Shown in pieces: positions 25,156 to 37,974 of a stretch of 64,000 nt of DNA. Each line of letters opens with the position of its first letter. The stretch's first letter is position 1. A model generated the notes under the pieces. That model did no database searches, was not told where the DNA came from, and was given only the letters and a program-made list of their open reading frames with translations. Source of the stretch: Streptacidiphilus sp. ASG 303 (GTDB taxonomy: Bacteria > Actinomycetota > Actinomycetes > Streptomycetales > Streptomycetaceae); the NCBI RefSeq assembly GCF_020991365.1, contig NZ_JAJLRA010000003.1:186001-250000 (forward strand). The letters are read 5' to 3'. The translations under genes and the position numbers were made by a program.

Positions 25156-27642
25156 TCAGTCCTCGGCCCGGAAGCTCGCGTACGAGACGTCGCGGGCCTT
25201 CCTTGCCTCCTTGGTGCCCCACTGGCCGTCGGGCATGATCCACTGGATGAGGTAGCCCTTGTCCGTGTCCCCGCCGACCAGGAACGCCCGGCTGACCACG
25301 CGCTTGAGGGCCGGGGGCCGGTTGAAGGTGAACTCCCAGTCGGCGGCGTCCCAGCCGCGGTAGTCCACACGGTGGACGGAGCCGGCGGCCCGGTAGTCCG
25401 GGTAGCCGACCGCGGCCTGCGCCTCCCGGCTGCGCCAGTCCGCGAGCACGTCCCCGGTGGCGTCGGAGCGGTGGTCGAGGATCAGGACCCAGTCCTTGTA
25501 GTGGAGTTCGACGCCGCCGTCCTTGTCCTTCACGTAGTGCGTCCCCTCGGGGACCAGCACGGACAGGTGCTCCCGGTCGCTGGTGTACCGGGTGAAGCCG
25601 GCGGGGACGGCGTCCCCGGAGCCGTCCGCGCCCGTGCCGTCCGCACCGGCGCTGCCGCCCCCGTCGCCGGACGGGGTGGCGGCGGGGCCGGAGCCCTCCT
25701 GGGCGGCGGGCGAACCGCCGTCGGCGGTGCCCGGGGCGGACGCGGAGGCGCCCGTCGAGGCCGCGCCGCCGGGGGCGGCGGAGGCCGGGGAGGAGCCGGA
25801 GGGCTTCGGGCCGGGGCCGGCGGTGCGGCCGCCGGAGGCCCGGGAGCCGTCCGCGCCGCCCGCGGAGTCGGCCATGGACCGCACGCCCAGGAGGACGGCG
25901 GCCACCAGCACGACGAGCGCCAGGGCGCCGGCCGCCAGGGCCTTCGGGGAGGGGCTGCGCTCGGCGGGCGGGGCGGACCGCCACTCCCGGATGCGGTCCC
26001 CGAGGCCGCCGCCGGGGGCGGCGGGGCCCGCGGCGTCGGTGACGGGCAGGACGGCGGTGGCCGGTGCCTCGGACGCCCCGGCGGCGTCCCGGTCCTTCCC
26101 GGCGGTCGCCGCGGTACCGGCGGCGGCCGCGGCGCCCGCGGGCCGGGCGGCCTGCGCGGACGCGGCCCCCTTCGGTGCCGCCCCCTCGGGTGCGGTCTTC
26201 TTCGCAGTGGTCCTCTTCGCCGCAGCCTTCTTCGCTGCGGTCTTCTTCGCCGCGGCCTTCCTCGCAGCCGCATCGCCGGACACGGTCTTCCCGGCACCGG
26301 CACCGGAGGTCCCGGCCGCCTTCGCCGCGGCGGCCTTCCCCGACAGCCCGGCCCCGCCCCCGGCCGGTGACGCCTGGGCCGGTGACGCCTGGTCCGGTGC
26401 ACCCTCGGCCGGGGTGCTCCCCGGCGCCCGGCGGGCCCCGGGCACCGCGGCCCGGGCGGAGCCCTCAGCCTCGCCGCCCTGTCCGGCGTCCGCGTCCCGT
26501 CCGGCGTCCCCGCCCTGCCCCGCGTCCCCGTCCCCCCCGGAAGCCGCCGTACGGCTGCCGACCCGGACCGTGCCGAGCAGTCCGCCGAGCACGCCCGCCG
26601 CGCGCTTCGCCGCGGGCGCCGCGGAGGCATCCGCCGCCGGGGCGCCGCCCTCCCCGGCCGCCCGCACGGCCTTCTCGGGCGCGCCGGCCTGGCGGGGCAC
26701 CGAGGGCGCCGCGTCGCCGGCGGGCTTCGCGTCCCCGGCGCCGGCGGCCGGGAGCACCGCGGTCGCCGCGACGGCCGCCTCGGCGGCGGCGGCGGCCTCG
26801 GCGAGCCGCCGGGCCTCGGCGACGACGCGCCGCAGCATCGTCCGGGTGGTCGGCTCGTCCAGCCGCTCGTCGGGGTCCTTGCGCAGCAGGCCCTCGATCA
26901 CCGGGCGCAGCGGTCCGGCGTTGCGCGGGGTCCTCAGGTCCTCGGTCATCACGGCCGTCAGGGTCGAGATGGCCGAGCCGCGGTCGTACGGGGGCTTGCC
27001 CTCGACCATGGCGTACAGGGTCGCGCCGAGCGACCACAGGTCGGCGGGCGGGCCGGGCTTCTGGCCGCGGGCGCGCTCGGGCGAGATGTACGAGGGGGCG
27101 CCGACGAGCATGCCGGTGGAGGTGACCGACGGGTCGCCCTCGACGCTGGCGATGCCGAAGTCGGTGAGGACCACCCGGCCGTCGTCGCCGATGAGGACGT
27201 TGGAGGGCTTGACGTCGCGGTGGAGGATGCCGTGGCCGTGGGCGCTGCGCAGGACCCCGAGGAGGTCGAGGCCGATGCGGGCGGCGCGCTCCGGGTCGAG
27301 CGGGCCGTCCTCCTTGATGACGTCCGCGAGGGAGCGCGACTCGACGAGCTCCATGACGATCCAGGGCCGGTCGTCCTCCTCGACCACGTCGAAGACGGTG
27401 ACGGCGGCGTTGTTGCGGATCCGGGCGGCGGCCTTGGCCTCGCGCAGGGTGCGGGTGATGAGGCGGCGCTTCTCCTCCTCGTCCACGCCGCCGTGGAAGC
27501 GCAGCTCCTTGACCGCGACGACGCGGTCCAGCATCTCGTCCTCGGCGCGCCAGACGGTGCCCATGCCGCCGCGCCCGAGCACCGAGTCCAGCCGGTAGCG
27601 GCCGGCGAGGAGTCGGCCGGTGGAGCCCTGCGCCTGGGTCAT
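25156..27642 (-). CDS. Membrane Ser/Thr protein kinase with histone-H1-like linker, 828 aa
   Basis: The kinase domain at residues 13-280 is complete: GRGGMG loop at 23-28, Lys45, HRDVKPSN with Asp143, and DFG at 161-163. A very long intracellular linker (about 285-570) is Ala/Gly/Pro-rich. It contains a Lys/Ala stretch (AAAKKTAAKKAAAKRTTAKK) like histone H1 or streptomycete HU-type tails. A membrane helix at about 580-600 is followed by a Ser/Pro/Gly spacer and an extracellular domain related to that of the kinase at 21468. The substrates and signal are unknown. It is the first of three kinase-like genes in a row; the ATG at 27642 has GGGGAT upstream. Confidence 0.92.
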   Translation of the reverse strand: MTQAQGSTGRLLAGRYRLDSVLGRGGMGTVWRAEDEMLDRVVAVKELRFHGGVDEEEKRRLITRTLREAKAAARIRNNAAVTVFDVVEEDDRPWIVMELVESRSLADVIKEDGPLDPERAARIGLDLLGVLRSAHGHGILHRDVKPSNVLIGDDGRVVLTDFGIASVEGDPSVTSTGMLVGAPSYISPERARGQKPGPPADLWSLGATLYAMVEGKPPYDRGSAISTLTAVMTEDLRTPRNAGPLRPVIEGLLRKDPDERLDEPTTRTMLRRVVAEARRLAEAAAAAEAAVAATAVLPAAGAGDAKPAGDAAPSVPRQAGAPEKAVRAAGEGGAPAADASAAPAAKRAAGVLGGLLGTVRVGSRTAASGGDGDAGQGGDAGRDADAGQGGEAEGSARAAVPGARRAPGSTPAEGAPDQASPAQASPAGGGAGLSGKAAAAKAAGTSGAGAGKTVSGDAAARKAAAKKTAAKKAAAKRTTAKKTAPEGAAPKGAASAQAARPAGAAAAAGTAATAGKDRDAAGASEAPATAVLPVTDAAGPAAPGGGLGDRIREWRSAPPAERSPSPKALAAGALALVVLVAAVLLGVRSMADSAGGADGSRASGGRTAGPGPKPSGSSPASAAPGGAASTGASASAPGTADGGSPAAQEGSGPAATPSGDGGGSAGADGTGADGSGDAVPAGFTRYTSDREHLSVLVPEGTHYVKDKDGGVELHYKDWVLILDHRSDATGDVLADWRSREAQAAVGYPDYRAAGSVHRVDYRGWDAADWEFTFNRPPALKRVVSRAFLVGGDTDKGYLIQWIMPDGQWGTKEARKARDVSYASFRAED

Positions 27643-28085
27643 GGATGCGATCCCCTACTGCTGCCAGTCGACATGACGGTGCGTCGGCCCGCGGCCGCGC
27701 GGGCGGCGCGGCCGGAGGACCGGTGGTCCGGGCGGCTCGGTGTGCGCGTGCGGCGCGGCACCCCGGGCACCCGGGCGACCATCATCCCCTGAACCCCCGT
27801 CGGACCCGAAGTCGGCCCCTCGCCCGACGGTCCGGACCGGCGCACGCGTGTGCCCCCCGGGCGCACACGTGCAAGGACGCGGGAGCCGGCCGAACGGTTC
27901 CCGCGCCCGGCCCGCGCCGGGCCCGCGCCGGGTTCGCCCCGGGGTCCGGAGGCCGAAAGCACTGTCGGACCGTCGGAGGGCACTGCTAGCGTTCCGCCCC
28001 GTTGCCCTCGCGCGGCGCACCGGCCGCCCACGGGCTCTCCGGGGCGCCGCCGCGCCCGCACCTCACCACCTCACCGGGGGACCCC
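27643..28085 (+). other. Divergent promoter region
   Basis: This 443-base gap separates the kinase gene (minus) from a membrane-protein gene (plus) and holds no gene I can support. A -10-like TAGCGT at 27987-27992, with a weak TGTCGG 18 bases upstream, may serve the plus-strand gene. An imperfect inverted repeat (GCACGCGTGTGC, then GCACACGTGC) lies at about 27841-27871 and could be an operator. Confidence 0.4.
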
Positions 28086-28619
28086 ATGGACCAGCCCACG
28101 CCCGCGCCCGCACCCGTCGAGGCCGCCGCCGCACCCGCCCCGGCCGGCCAGGCCGCCGTCCCGCTGCCGCCGCCCTCCCCGTACCTCCAGGCCCCGGCCC
28201 CCGCGGCCGCCCCGGCCAACGTCGCGGTGGCCCTGGCCGCCGGCGCGGGCGCGATGGTGGTGAGCGCGCTGGTCTACGGCTTCGTCATGAAGACGACCGA
28301 CCACGAGATCGGCTGGCTCGCCTTCGGCATCGGCGCCGCGGTCGCGTTCGCCCTGGGCAGGCTCGGCGGCCGCAACCCGGTCCTGCCGGTGGCCGGCACG
28401 GTCCTGGCGCTGCTGGGCGTGCTGCTCGGGCAGCTCTTCGGGGTGGCCCTCTACGCCCACCAGGAGCTGGGCTACGAGGTGACCGACCTCCTCGGCGGCA
28501 AGCTCCACCTGACCTTCGAGGCGTGGAAGGCCTCCCGGGGCGTCATGGACGTGATCTTCTACGGCATCGCCGGCTACGAGGGGTTCGTCCTGACCCGGCG
28601 CATCGGCTCCGCCGCCTGA
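28086..28619 (+). CDS. Integral membrane protein, 177 aa
   Basis: A Pro/Ala-rich N-terminus (about 38 residues) is followed by three or four hydrophobic helices at about residues 41-61, 70-85, 92-115 and a weaker one near 155. A conserved-looking soluble patch, YAHQELGYEVTDLLGGKLHLTFEAWKASRG, lies before the last helix. I recognise no domain; similar proteins are annotated only as hypothetical membrane proteins in streptomycetes. The ATG at 28086 is chosen over an upstream frame start because GGGGGA is 4 bases before it and the upstream residues look non-coding. Confidence 0.7.
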   Translation: MDQPTPAPAPVEAAAAPAPAGQAAVPLPPPSPYLQAPAPAAAPANVAVALAAGAGAMVVSALVYGFVMKTTDHEIGWLAFGIGAAVAFALGRLGGRNPVLPVAGTVLALLGVLLGQLFGVALYAHQELGYEVTDLLGGKLHLTFEAWKASRGVMDVIFYGIAGYEGFVLTRRIGSAA

Positions 28620-28662
28620 GGACCGCCCCGTTCGCGCGGGCCCCCGCGCGTCCTGGGCGGTG

Positions 28663-29793
28663 TCAGTGGTTGTGGACGGTGTGCGGGGCGACGGTGACCT
28701 CGACCCGCTGGAACTCCTTGAGCTCCGAGTAGCCGGTGGTGGCCATGGCCCGGCGGAGCGCGCCGAAGAGGTTCATGGTGCCGTCGGGGGTGTGGGAGGG
28801 GCCGAGCAGGATCTCCTCGGTGGTGCCCACGGTGCCGAGGTCGACGCGCTTGCCGCGCGGCAGCTCCTCGTGGACGGCCTCCATGCCCCAGTGGAAGCCC
28901 CGGCCGGGCGCGTCGGTGGCGCGGGCCAGCGCCGCACCGATCATGACGGCGTCGGCGCCGCAGGCCACGGCCTTGGCCAGGTCGCCGCTGTAGCCCACGC
29001 CGCCGTCGGCGATGACGTGGACGTACCGGCCGCCGGACTCGTCCATGTAGTCGCGGCGGGCCGCGGCCACGTCGGCGACGGCGGTGGCCATCGGGACCTG
29101 GATGCCCAGCACGTTGCGGGTGGTGTGGGCGGCGCCGCCGCCGAAGCCGACGAGGACGCCGGCCGCTCCGGTCCGCATGAGGTGCAGGGCGGCGGTGTAG
29201 GTGGCGCAGCCGCCGACGATCACCGGCACGTCGAGCTCGTAGATGAACTGCTTGAGGTTGAGCGGCTCGGCGGCGCCGGAGACGTGCTCGGCGGAGACGG
29301 TGGTGCCGCGGATGACGAAGACGTCGACGCCCGCGTCGACGACGGCCTTGGAGAACTCGGCGGTGCGCTGCGGGGAGAGCGCGGCGGCGGTGACCACGCC
29401 GGAGTCGCGCACCTCGCGGATCCGCTGCCCGATCAGCTCCGGCTTGATGGGCTCGGCGTAGATCTCCTGGAGGCGTCGGGTGGCGGCGCGCTCGTCGGCG
29501 AGCGCGGCGACCTCGGCGAGCAGCGGCTCGGGGTCCTCGTACCGGGTCCACAGGCCCTCGAGGTTGAGCACGCCCAGGCCGCCGAGGCGGCCGATGGCGA
29601 CGGCCTGCGCGGGCGAGACCACGCTGTCCATGGGGGCGGCGAGGAACGGCAGCTCGAAGCGGTAGGCGTCGATCTGCCAGGCGATCGAGACCTCCTTGGG
29701 GTCCCGGGTGCGCCGGCTCGGGACGACGGCGATGTCGTCGAAGGCGTATGCACGCCGGCCCCGCTTGCCCCGCCCGATCTCGATCTCGGTCAC
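28663..29793 (-). CDS. guaB3: GuaB3 family IMP dehydrogenase-related protein, 376 aa
   Basis: A TIM-barrel protein of the IMPDH/GMP reductase superfamily without CBS domains: [12 protein letters not shown] near the start, and [27 protein letters not shown] for phosphate binding. Where IMPDH has the catalytic Cys loop (GSICTTR), this sequence has GGAAHTTR: a His stands at the Cys position. This is the actinobacterial GuaB3 subfamily; its reaction is less certain than that of GuaB. The GTG start at 29793 has GGAAGGG 6 bases before it. It follows guaB, with a strong terminator between them. Confidence 0.9.
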   Translation of the reverse strand: MTEIEIGRGKRGRRAYAFDDIAVVPSRRTRDPKEVSIAWQIDAYRFELPFLAAPMDSVVSPAQAVAIGRLGGLGVLNLEGLWTRYEDPEPLLAEVAALADERAATRRLQEIYAEPIKPELIGQRIREVRDSGVVTAAALSPQRTAEFSKAVVDAGVDVFVIRGTTVSAEHVSGAAEPLNLKQFIYELDVPVIVGGCATYTAALHLMRTGAAGVLVGFGGGAAHTTRNVLGIQVPMATAVADVAAARRDYMDESGGRYVHVIADGGVGYSGDLAKAVACGADAVMIGAALARATDAPGRGFHWGMEAVHEELPRGKRVDLGTVGTTEEILLGPSHTPDGTMNLFGALRRAMATTGYSELKEFQRVEVTVAPHTVHNH

Positions 29794-29872
29794 TTCGAGC
29801 CCTTCCGCTGTCTGCTGTTCGTCCCGGCGGGGCGCGTCGGCGCCCCGGCCGTACTCCAGTATCCCGGAACGG

Positions 29873-29907
29873 CGCCCGCCCGCCGCAGGAGGTGCGGCGG
29901 GCGGGCG
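29873..29907 (-). terminator. Hairpin terminator after guaB
   Basis: Fifteen-base perfect arms (CGCCCGCCCGCCGCA and complement) flank the loop GGAGG. It starts 22 bases after the guaB stop and before the guaB3 start, so guaB3 may need its own promoter in the 80 bases between, or depend on readthrough. Confidence 0.85.
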
Positions 29908-29929
29908 TCGGCGCGGGGCGGGACCGGGG

Positions 29930-32648
<2,719 letters not shown>

Positions 32649-32923
32649 CGGTCCATGGTGCCTGTTCGACCGGGAGAACGCGGCACCGGCTCCGGACTTG
32701 TGCACCGGAACGTTATGCGCCGCACCGCCCTCCGCGGCCGCTGCCTGCGGTGCCCTGTCCGGCGGCTGGTCCCCGAGGTGCTCCATACCCCTATGGTGCG
32801 TCCTCGGGCGGCCGCTGACACCATCCCGTCGCGCCGGGGCCGCCGGAGCGCCGTGCGCGGACCCGCCGTCGTGCGGCGGTGGGGGGGCCGCGGGCCGGTC
32901 GGCGACCCCCGTCCTGCGGATGC

Positions 32924-33535
32924 TCAGCGGACCAGGCCCCAGCGGAAGCCCAGGGCGACCGCGTGGGCGCGGTCGGAGGCCCCGAGCTTCTTGAACAGCC
33001 GGCGGGCGTGGGTCTTGACGGTGTCCTCGGAGAGGAACAGCTCGCGGCCGATCTCGGCGTTGCTGCGGCCGTGGCTCATGCCCTCCAGGACCTGGATCTC
33101 GCGGGCGGTGAGCGTCGGGGCGGCACCCATGTCGGGGGAGCGCAGCCGGCGCGGGGCGAGCCGCCAGGTGGGGTCGGCGAGCGCCTGGGTGACCGTCGCC
33201 CGGAGCTCGGCGCGGGAGGCGTCCTTGTGCAGGTAGCCGCGGGCGCCGGCGGCGACGGCGAGGGCGACCCCGTCGAGGTCCTCGGCCACCGTGAGCATGA
33301 TGATGCGGGCGCCGGGGTCGGCCGACAGGAGCCGCCGGACGGTCTCGACACCGCCGAGGCCGGGCATCCGGACGTCCATCAGGACGAGGTCGGAGCGGTC
33401 GGCCACCCAGCGGCGGAGGACCTCCTCGCCGTTGGTGGCAGTGGTCACCCGGTCGACGCCGGGCACGGTCGCCACCGCGCGGCGGAGCGCCTCCCTGGCG
33501 AGCGGGGAATCGTCGCACACGAGAACGGATGTCAT
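32924..33535 (-). CDS. bldM: Developmental response regulator BldM, 203 aa
   Basis: The receiver domain has Asp8/Asp9 and phospho-acceptor-position Asp54 ([10 protein letters not shown]); the C-terminal LuxR-type HTH includes [21 protein letters not shown] and [12 protein letters not shown]. The length, 203 aa, and the sequence fit BldM of Streptomyces, a regulator required for aerial hyphae. From established work it acts as a homodimer at some promoters and as a heterodimer with WhiI at others, without needing classical phosphorylation. GGAGGG lies 5 bases before the ATG at 33535. A close match to the sigma-BldN promoter consensus lies upstream, and whiD is divergent. Confidence 0.95.
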   Translation of the reverse strand: MTSVLVCDDSPLAREALRRAVATVPGVDRVTTATNGEEVLRRWVADRSDLVLMDVRMPGLGGVETVRRLLSADPGARIIMLTVAEDLDGVALAVAAGARGYLHKDASRAELRATVTQALADPTWRLAPRRLRSPDMGAAPTLTAREIQVLEGMSHGRSNAEIGRELFLSEDTVKTHARRLFKKLGASDRAHAVALGFRWGLVR

Positions 33536-34051
33536 GACCGCCCTCCGCTGCAGAACCGCGTCACGTTGAGCCTCCTGGCTGGTACGAATCGTCACCGACA
33601 CGGCCAATGACGACGGGCTGCGTTCCCGACCGCTCGCATCCGTCGCGATCGTTCCCGGCGCCCGGCGCCCGCTAACCGCCTCCGCACTCCCAACGACCGT
33701 CACTCGAATGAGTTACGGGGTGACGGCAGCCACCTCCACCACTGTACGTGGTCGGGTCGTCACGGAGGGCCGCCCGCCACCGCCCGCGCGCCGCACCCGG
33801 CGGGCGGCGGGCCCGGCGTACTCCCAACGAGTGCACCCGACACCAGGACACGCCGCGACCTGTCGAGCCCCATTGGTCCGTTTTCGCGTGATTTGGGAGG
33901 GGCAAGCCTGTTGTGCAACTCTGTGGGCATCTTGTCCTATAGATCTCTGTAGGTCATATTTCCAGGTGTTCGCACTGACGCCCCGGAGCCTCGCCGCGAC
34001 GGCCGACGACGCACCGGCACCGGAGCCCCAAAATCCTTGAGGGGATGAGCC
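33536..34051 (+). other. bldM-whiD divergent regulatory region
   Basis: This 516-base region between two developmental genes has no gene of its own. On the bldM side lies the BldN-type promoter listed separately. On the whiD side, A/T-richer DNA at about 33890-33985 (including GTCCTATAGATCTCTGTAGG and TTGTGCAACTC) probably holds whiD promoters, but I cannot assign hexamers with confidence. No clear WhiG-type sequence was seen. Confidence 0.55.
33690..33717 (-). promoter_or_regulatory. Sigma-BldN-type promoter of bldM (CGTAAC-N16-CGTTGG)
   Basis: On the minus strand CGTAAC (33712-33717) and CGTTGG (33690-33695) are separated by exactly 16 bases. From memory, the published sigma-BldN consensus is CGTAAC-N16-CGTTGA, and bldM is a known BldN target, so this is very probably bldMp1. 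The start point would be near 33684, giving a leader of about 150 bases. Confidence 0.85.
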
Positions 34052-34378
34052 ATGGCCGACTTCTCTCGCCTTCCCGGCCCCAACGCCGACCTGTGGGACT
34101 GGCAGCTCTCGGCGGCCTGCCGCGGTGTGGACAGCTCCCTGTTCTTCCACCCCGAGGGGGAGCGCGGTGCCGCCCGCAGCTCCCGGGAGCAGGCGGCGAA
34201 GGAGGTGTGCATGCGCTGCCCGGTCAGGGCGCAGTGCGCGGCCCACGCCCTGACCGTCCGGGAGCCGTACGGGGTGTGGGGCGGGCTGACGGAGGACGAG
34301 CGCGAGGAGCTGCAGGGGCGGGCCCGGCACCGGCTGGTGGAGGTCCAGGTGGGGACGCCGGCCGCCGGCGCGCGCTGA
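34052..34378 (+). CDS. whiD: WhiB-family iron-sulfur sporulation protein WhiD, 108 aa
   Basis: Cysteines 23, 53, 56 and 62 form the C...CxxCxxxxxC cluster site that binds a [4Fe-4S] cluster, followed by the GVWGG turn at residues 74-78 and a basic tail. Length and sequence agree with WhiD, needed late in sporulation for spore wall and septum maturation; its mycobacterial counterpart is WhiB3. WhiB proteins act with the main sigma factor. GAGGGGATG precedes the ATG at 34052. It is divergent from bldM, matching the conserved developmental locus. Confidence 0.95.
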   Translation: MADFSRLPGPNADLWDWQLSAACRGVDSSLFFHPEGERGAARSSREQAAKEVCMRCPVRAQCAAHALTVREPYGVWGGLTEDEREELQGRARHRLVEVQVGTPAAGAR

Positions 34379-34402
34379 GCAGCGTGGGTCACCGGTACTG
34401 CA

Positions 34403-34447
34403 GGATCGTTTCTGCAGAGGGTTCGCACCCTGCTGGATCGTTTCTGC
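34403..34447 (+). repeat. Pair of 13-bp direct repeats after whiD
   Basis: GGATCGTTTCTGC occurs at 34403-34415 and again at 34435-34447, 32 bases apart, with an imperfect hairpin (GCAGAGGG, then CCCTGC) between them. They start 25 bases after the whiD stop. They may be part of an RNA 3' structure or a protein-binding pair; nothing else marks a function. Confidence 0.7.
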
Positions 34448-34607
34448 TTCCCGGTGGCGACGGGCGCGCCGGGCGCAGGGAGGCGCCCGGGAGGCGGGCC
34501 TGAGGGCGGCGGGGGCACACAGGCAACGAGGCACAGGGCACGGGGCGGACAGCGGCGCGGGAGACGGGCAGGCGGCCGCGGGGGGCGGGTACGGGGGCGC
34601 GGGCCGG

Positions 34608-35666
34608 TCAGCCGGCGGACCGCCCGGCGCGCCCCGCGGCCGCGTCGGCCAGTCGGTCCAGCATCAGCCCCACCGCGGGCACCGCCGCGAGGTCGGGCAG
34701 GGTGAGCGCCACGACCTGCCGGGCCGCGGGCGGGTCCAGGGGCACCGCCGCCACCCCGGCGTGCCGCACCGACTCCAGCGCCAGGCCGGGGAGCACGGCC
34801 ACCCCGAGCCCGGCCGCGACGAGGCCGACCACCGCCGGGTAGTCGTCGGTGGCGAAGTCGATCCGCGGCTCGAAGCCGGACCGGGCGCACAGCTCCACCA
34901 GGTGCCCGCGGCACTGCGGGCAGCCGGCGATCCACTGCTCCCCCGCCAGCTCGGCCAGGTCCGCCGGGCGGTCCGCGCCGCGCGCGGCCAGCGGGTGGCC
35001 GGCCGGGACCAGGGCCGTCATCGGGTCGTCCAGGAGCGGGCGCACCACCAGGTCCGACCAGTCGGTGGCGGCGGCCGAGGCGGCCGCCTCCAGCACCGCC
35101 TCGGCCCGCGCGGCGCGGGAGCCGTGGCCGGCGGACGGTGCGGACACCGCGGACACGGAGGGTGCGGCGGACGCGGCGGGCACGGCGGGGGGAAGGGGTG
35201 CGGCGGGTGCGTCCGGGTAGCGGAAGGCGAGCGCGACCTCGCACTCCCCGCCGCGCAGCATCGCCAGCGACTCCGGCGGCTCGGCCTCGACGAGGGAGAC
35301 CCGGATCCCGGGGTTCCCGGCGCGCAGTTCGGCGACCGCCCGCGGCACCAGGGTGGAGCTCGCGGTGGGGAAGGAGACCAGCCGGACCCGGCCGGCGTGC
35401 AGCCCGGCGATGGCGGCCACCTCCTCCTCGGCGGCGGCGAGCCCGGCGAGGATGCCGTTGGCGTGCCGCAGCAGCGCCCCGCCGGCCTCGGTGAGCTGCA
35501 TCCCCCGGCCGGAGCGGACGACCAGCGGCGTGCGGACGGACTTCTCCAGCGCCTTCATCTGCTGGCTCACCGCGGGCTGCGTGCAGCCGAGCTCGCGGGC
35601 TGCGGCGGAGTACGAGCCGGTGCGGGACACGGCGCGCAGGACCCTGAGATGGCGTGCCTCGATCAC
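34608..35666 (-). CDS. LysR-family transcriptional regulator, 352 aa
   Basis: N-terminal winged HTH at residues 1-60 (HLRVLRAVSRTGSYSAAARELG, TQPAVSQQMKALE), then the two-lobed effector-binding domain (VRLVSFPTASSTLVPRAV through GLGVAVLPGLAL). A low-complexity Ala/Ser insertion of about 45 residues interrupts the effector domain near 157-205. ACPQCRG-like CPQCR also occurs in the second lobe. The target and inducer are unknown, and no neighbour is divergent, so autoregulation of a partner gene cannot be read from the context. The GTG at 35666 is the start that gives the standard MIEARHL opening. Confidence 0.85.
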   Translation of the reverse strand: MIEARHLRVLRAVSRTGSYSAAARELGCTQPAVSQQMKALEKSVRTPLVVRSGRGMQLTEAGGALLRHANGILAGLAAAEEEVAAIAGLHAGRVRLVSFPTASSTLVPRAVAELRAGNPGIRVSLVEAEPPESLAMLRGGECEVALAFRYPDAPAAPLPPAVPAASAAPSVSAVSAPSAGHGSRAARAEAVLEAAASAAATDWSDLVVRPLLDDPMTALVPAGHPLAARGADRPADLAELAGEQWIAGCPQCRGHLVELCARSGFEPRIDFATDDYPAVVGLVAAGLGVAVLPGLALESVRHAGVAAVPLDPPAARQVVALTLPDLAAVPAVGLMLDRLADAAAGRAGRSAG

Positions 35667-35700
35667 GCCCCCAGCATAAGCAGGTCTTGGGGGAAGGACC

Positions 35701-35742
35701 GGGGCCCGGCCGCGCCGCTTGGAAGCGGCGGGACCGGGCCCC
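35701..35742 (-). terminator. Hairpin terminator after groEL
   Basis: Outer arms GGGGCCCGG (35701-35709) and CCGGGCCCC (35734-35742), plus inner arms GCCGCTT and AAGCGGC, form a long two-part stem 26 bases after the groEL stop. It ends the groESL transcript. Confidence 0.8.
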
Positions 35743-35767
35743 GACGGTGTGCCCCGGGGGGCGTGCC

Positions 35768-37483
<1,716 letters not shown>

Positions 37484-37495
37484 TCAGCGTCGGAA

Positions 37496-37804
37496 CTACT
37501 TCTCGATGATCGCGAGGACGTCGCGAGCCGAGAGGACGAGGTACTCCTCGCCGTTGTACTTGACCTCGGTGCCGCCGTACTTGCTGTAGAGCACGACATC
37601 GCCGACGGCGACGTCCAGCGGGAGACGCTGGCCGTCCTCGAAGCGGCCCGGGCCCACAGCCAGGACGACGCCCTCCTGGGGCTTCTCCTTGGCGGTGTCC
37701 GGGATGACCAGGCCGGAGGCCGTGGTGGTCTCGGCGTCGAGCGGCTGGACCACGATGCGGTCCTCGAGCGGCATGATGGCAACCTTGGTGCTGGCGGTCG
37801 TCAC
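37496..37804 (-). CDS. groES: 10-kDa co-chaperonin GroES, 102 aa
   Basis: Complete Gro[20 protein letters not shown] core, mobile loop [20 protein letters not shown] at residues 26-45, and [19 protein letters not shown]. It caps GroEL in protein folding. The start is GTG at 37804, with GGGGGAGG 6 bases upstream. It is first in the operon; groEL1 begins 97 bases after its stop. Two CIRCE elements lie about 100-170 bases upstream. Confidence 0.97.
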   Translation of the reverse strand: MTTASTKVAIMPLEDRIVVQPLDAETTTASGLVIPDTAKEKPQEGVVLAVGPGRFEDGQRLPLDVAVGDVVLYSKYGGTEVKYNGEEYLVLSARDVLAIIEK

Positions 37805-37901
37805 GTCCGACCTCCCCCTTCGGAGATCTCACGGGGTTGTCTATAGGTAGGTGGCGACCTGGCCGGTCCGTCGTCGCGGGTGCCGGACCTGCCTCGTCGC
37901 G

Positions 37902-37928
37902 TTAGCACCCTCCTGGGGAGAGTGCCAA
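37902..37928 (-). promoter_or_regulatory. CIRCE operator 1 (HrcA site)
   Basis: TTAGCACCC, 9-base spacer, GAGTGCCAA: two or three mismatches from the CIRCE consensus TTAGCACTC-N9-GAGTGCTAA. It lies just downstream of the -10 box, in the early transcribed region of groES, the usual position for HrcA repression. Confidence 0.9.
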
Positions 37929-37933
37929 GGACG

Positions 37934-37962
37934 ACCATAGGGGGCGGTTAGCACTCAGTCAA
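37934..37962 (-). promoter_or_regulatory. groES-groEL1 promoter (TTGACT-N17-TATGGT)
   Basis: TTGACT (37957-37962) and TATGGT (37934-37939) are 17 bases apart on the minus strand, a vegetative-type promoter close to consensus. The -35 box lies inside CIRCE 2 and the start point would fall at about 37927, inside CIRCE 1, so HrcA bound at either site would block RNA polymerase. Confidence 0.88.
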
Positions 37963-37974
37963 CCAGAGTGCCAA
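37948..37974 (-). promoter_or_regulatory. CIRCE operator 2 (HrcA site)
   Basis: TTAGCACTC, spacer AGTCAACCA, GAGTGCCAA: one mismatch from the full consensus. It overlaps the -35 box of the groES promoter and is the better of the two CIRCE copies. Confidence 0.95.
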
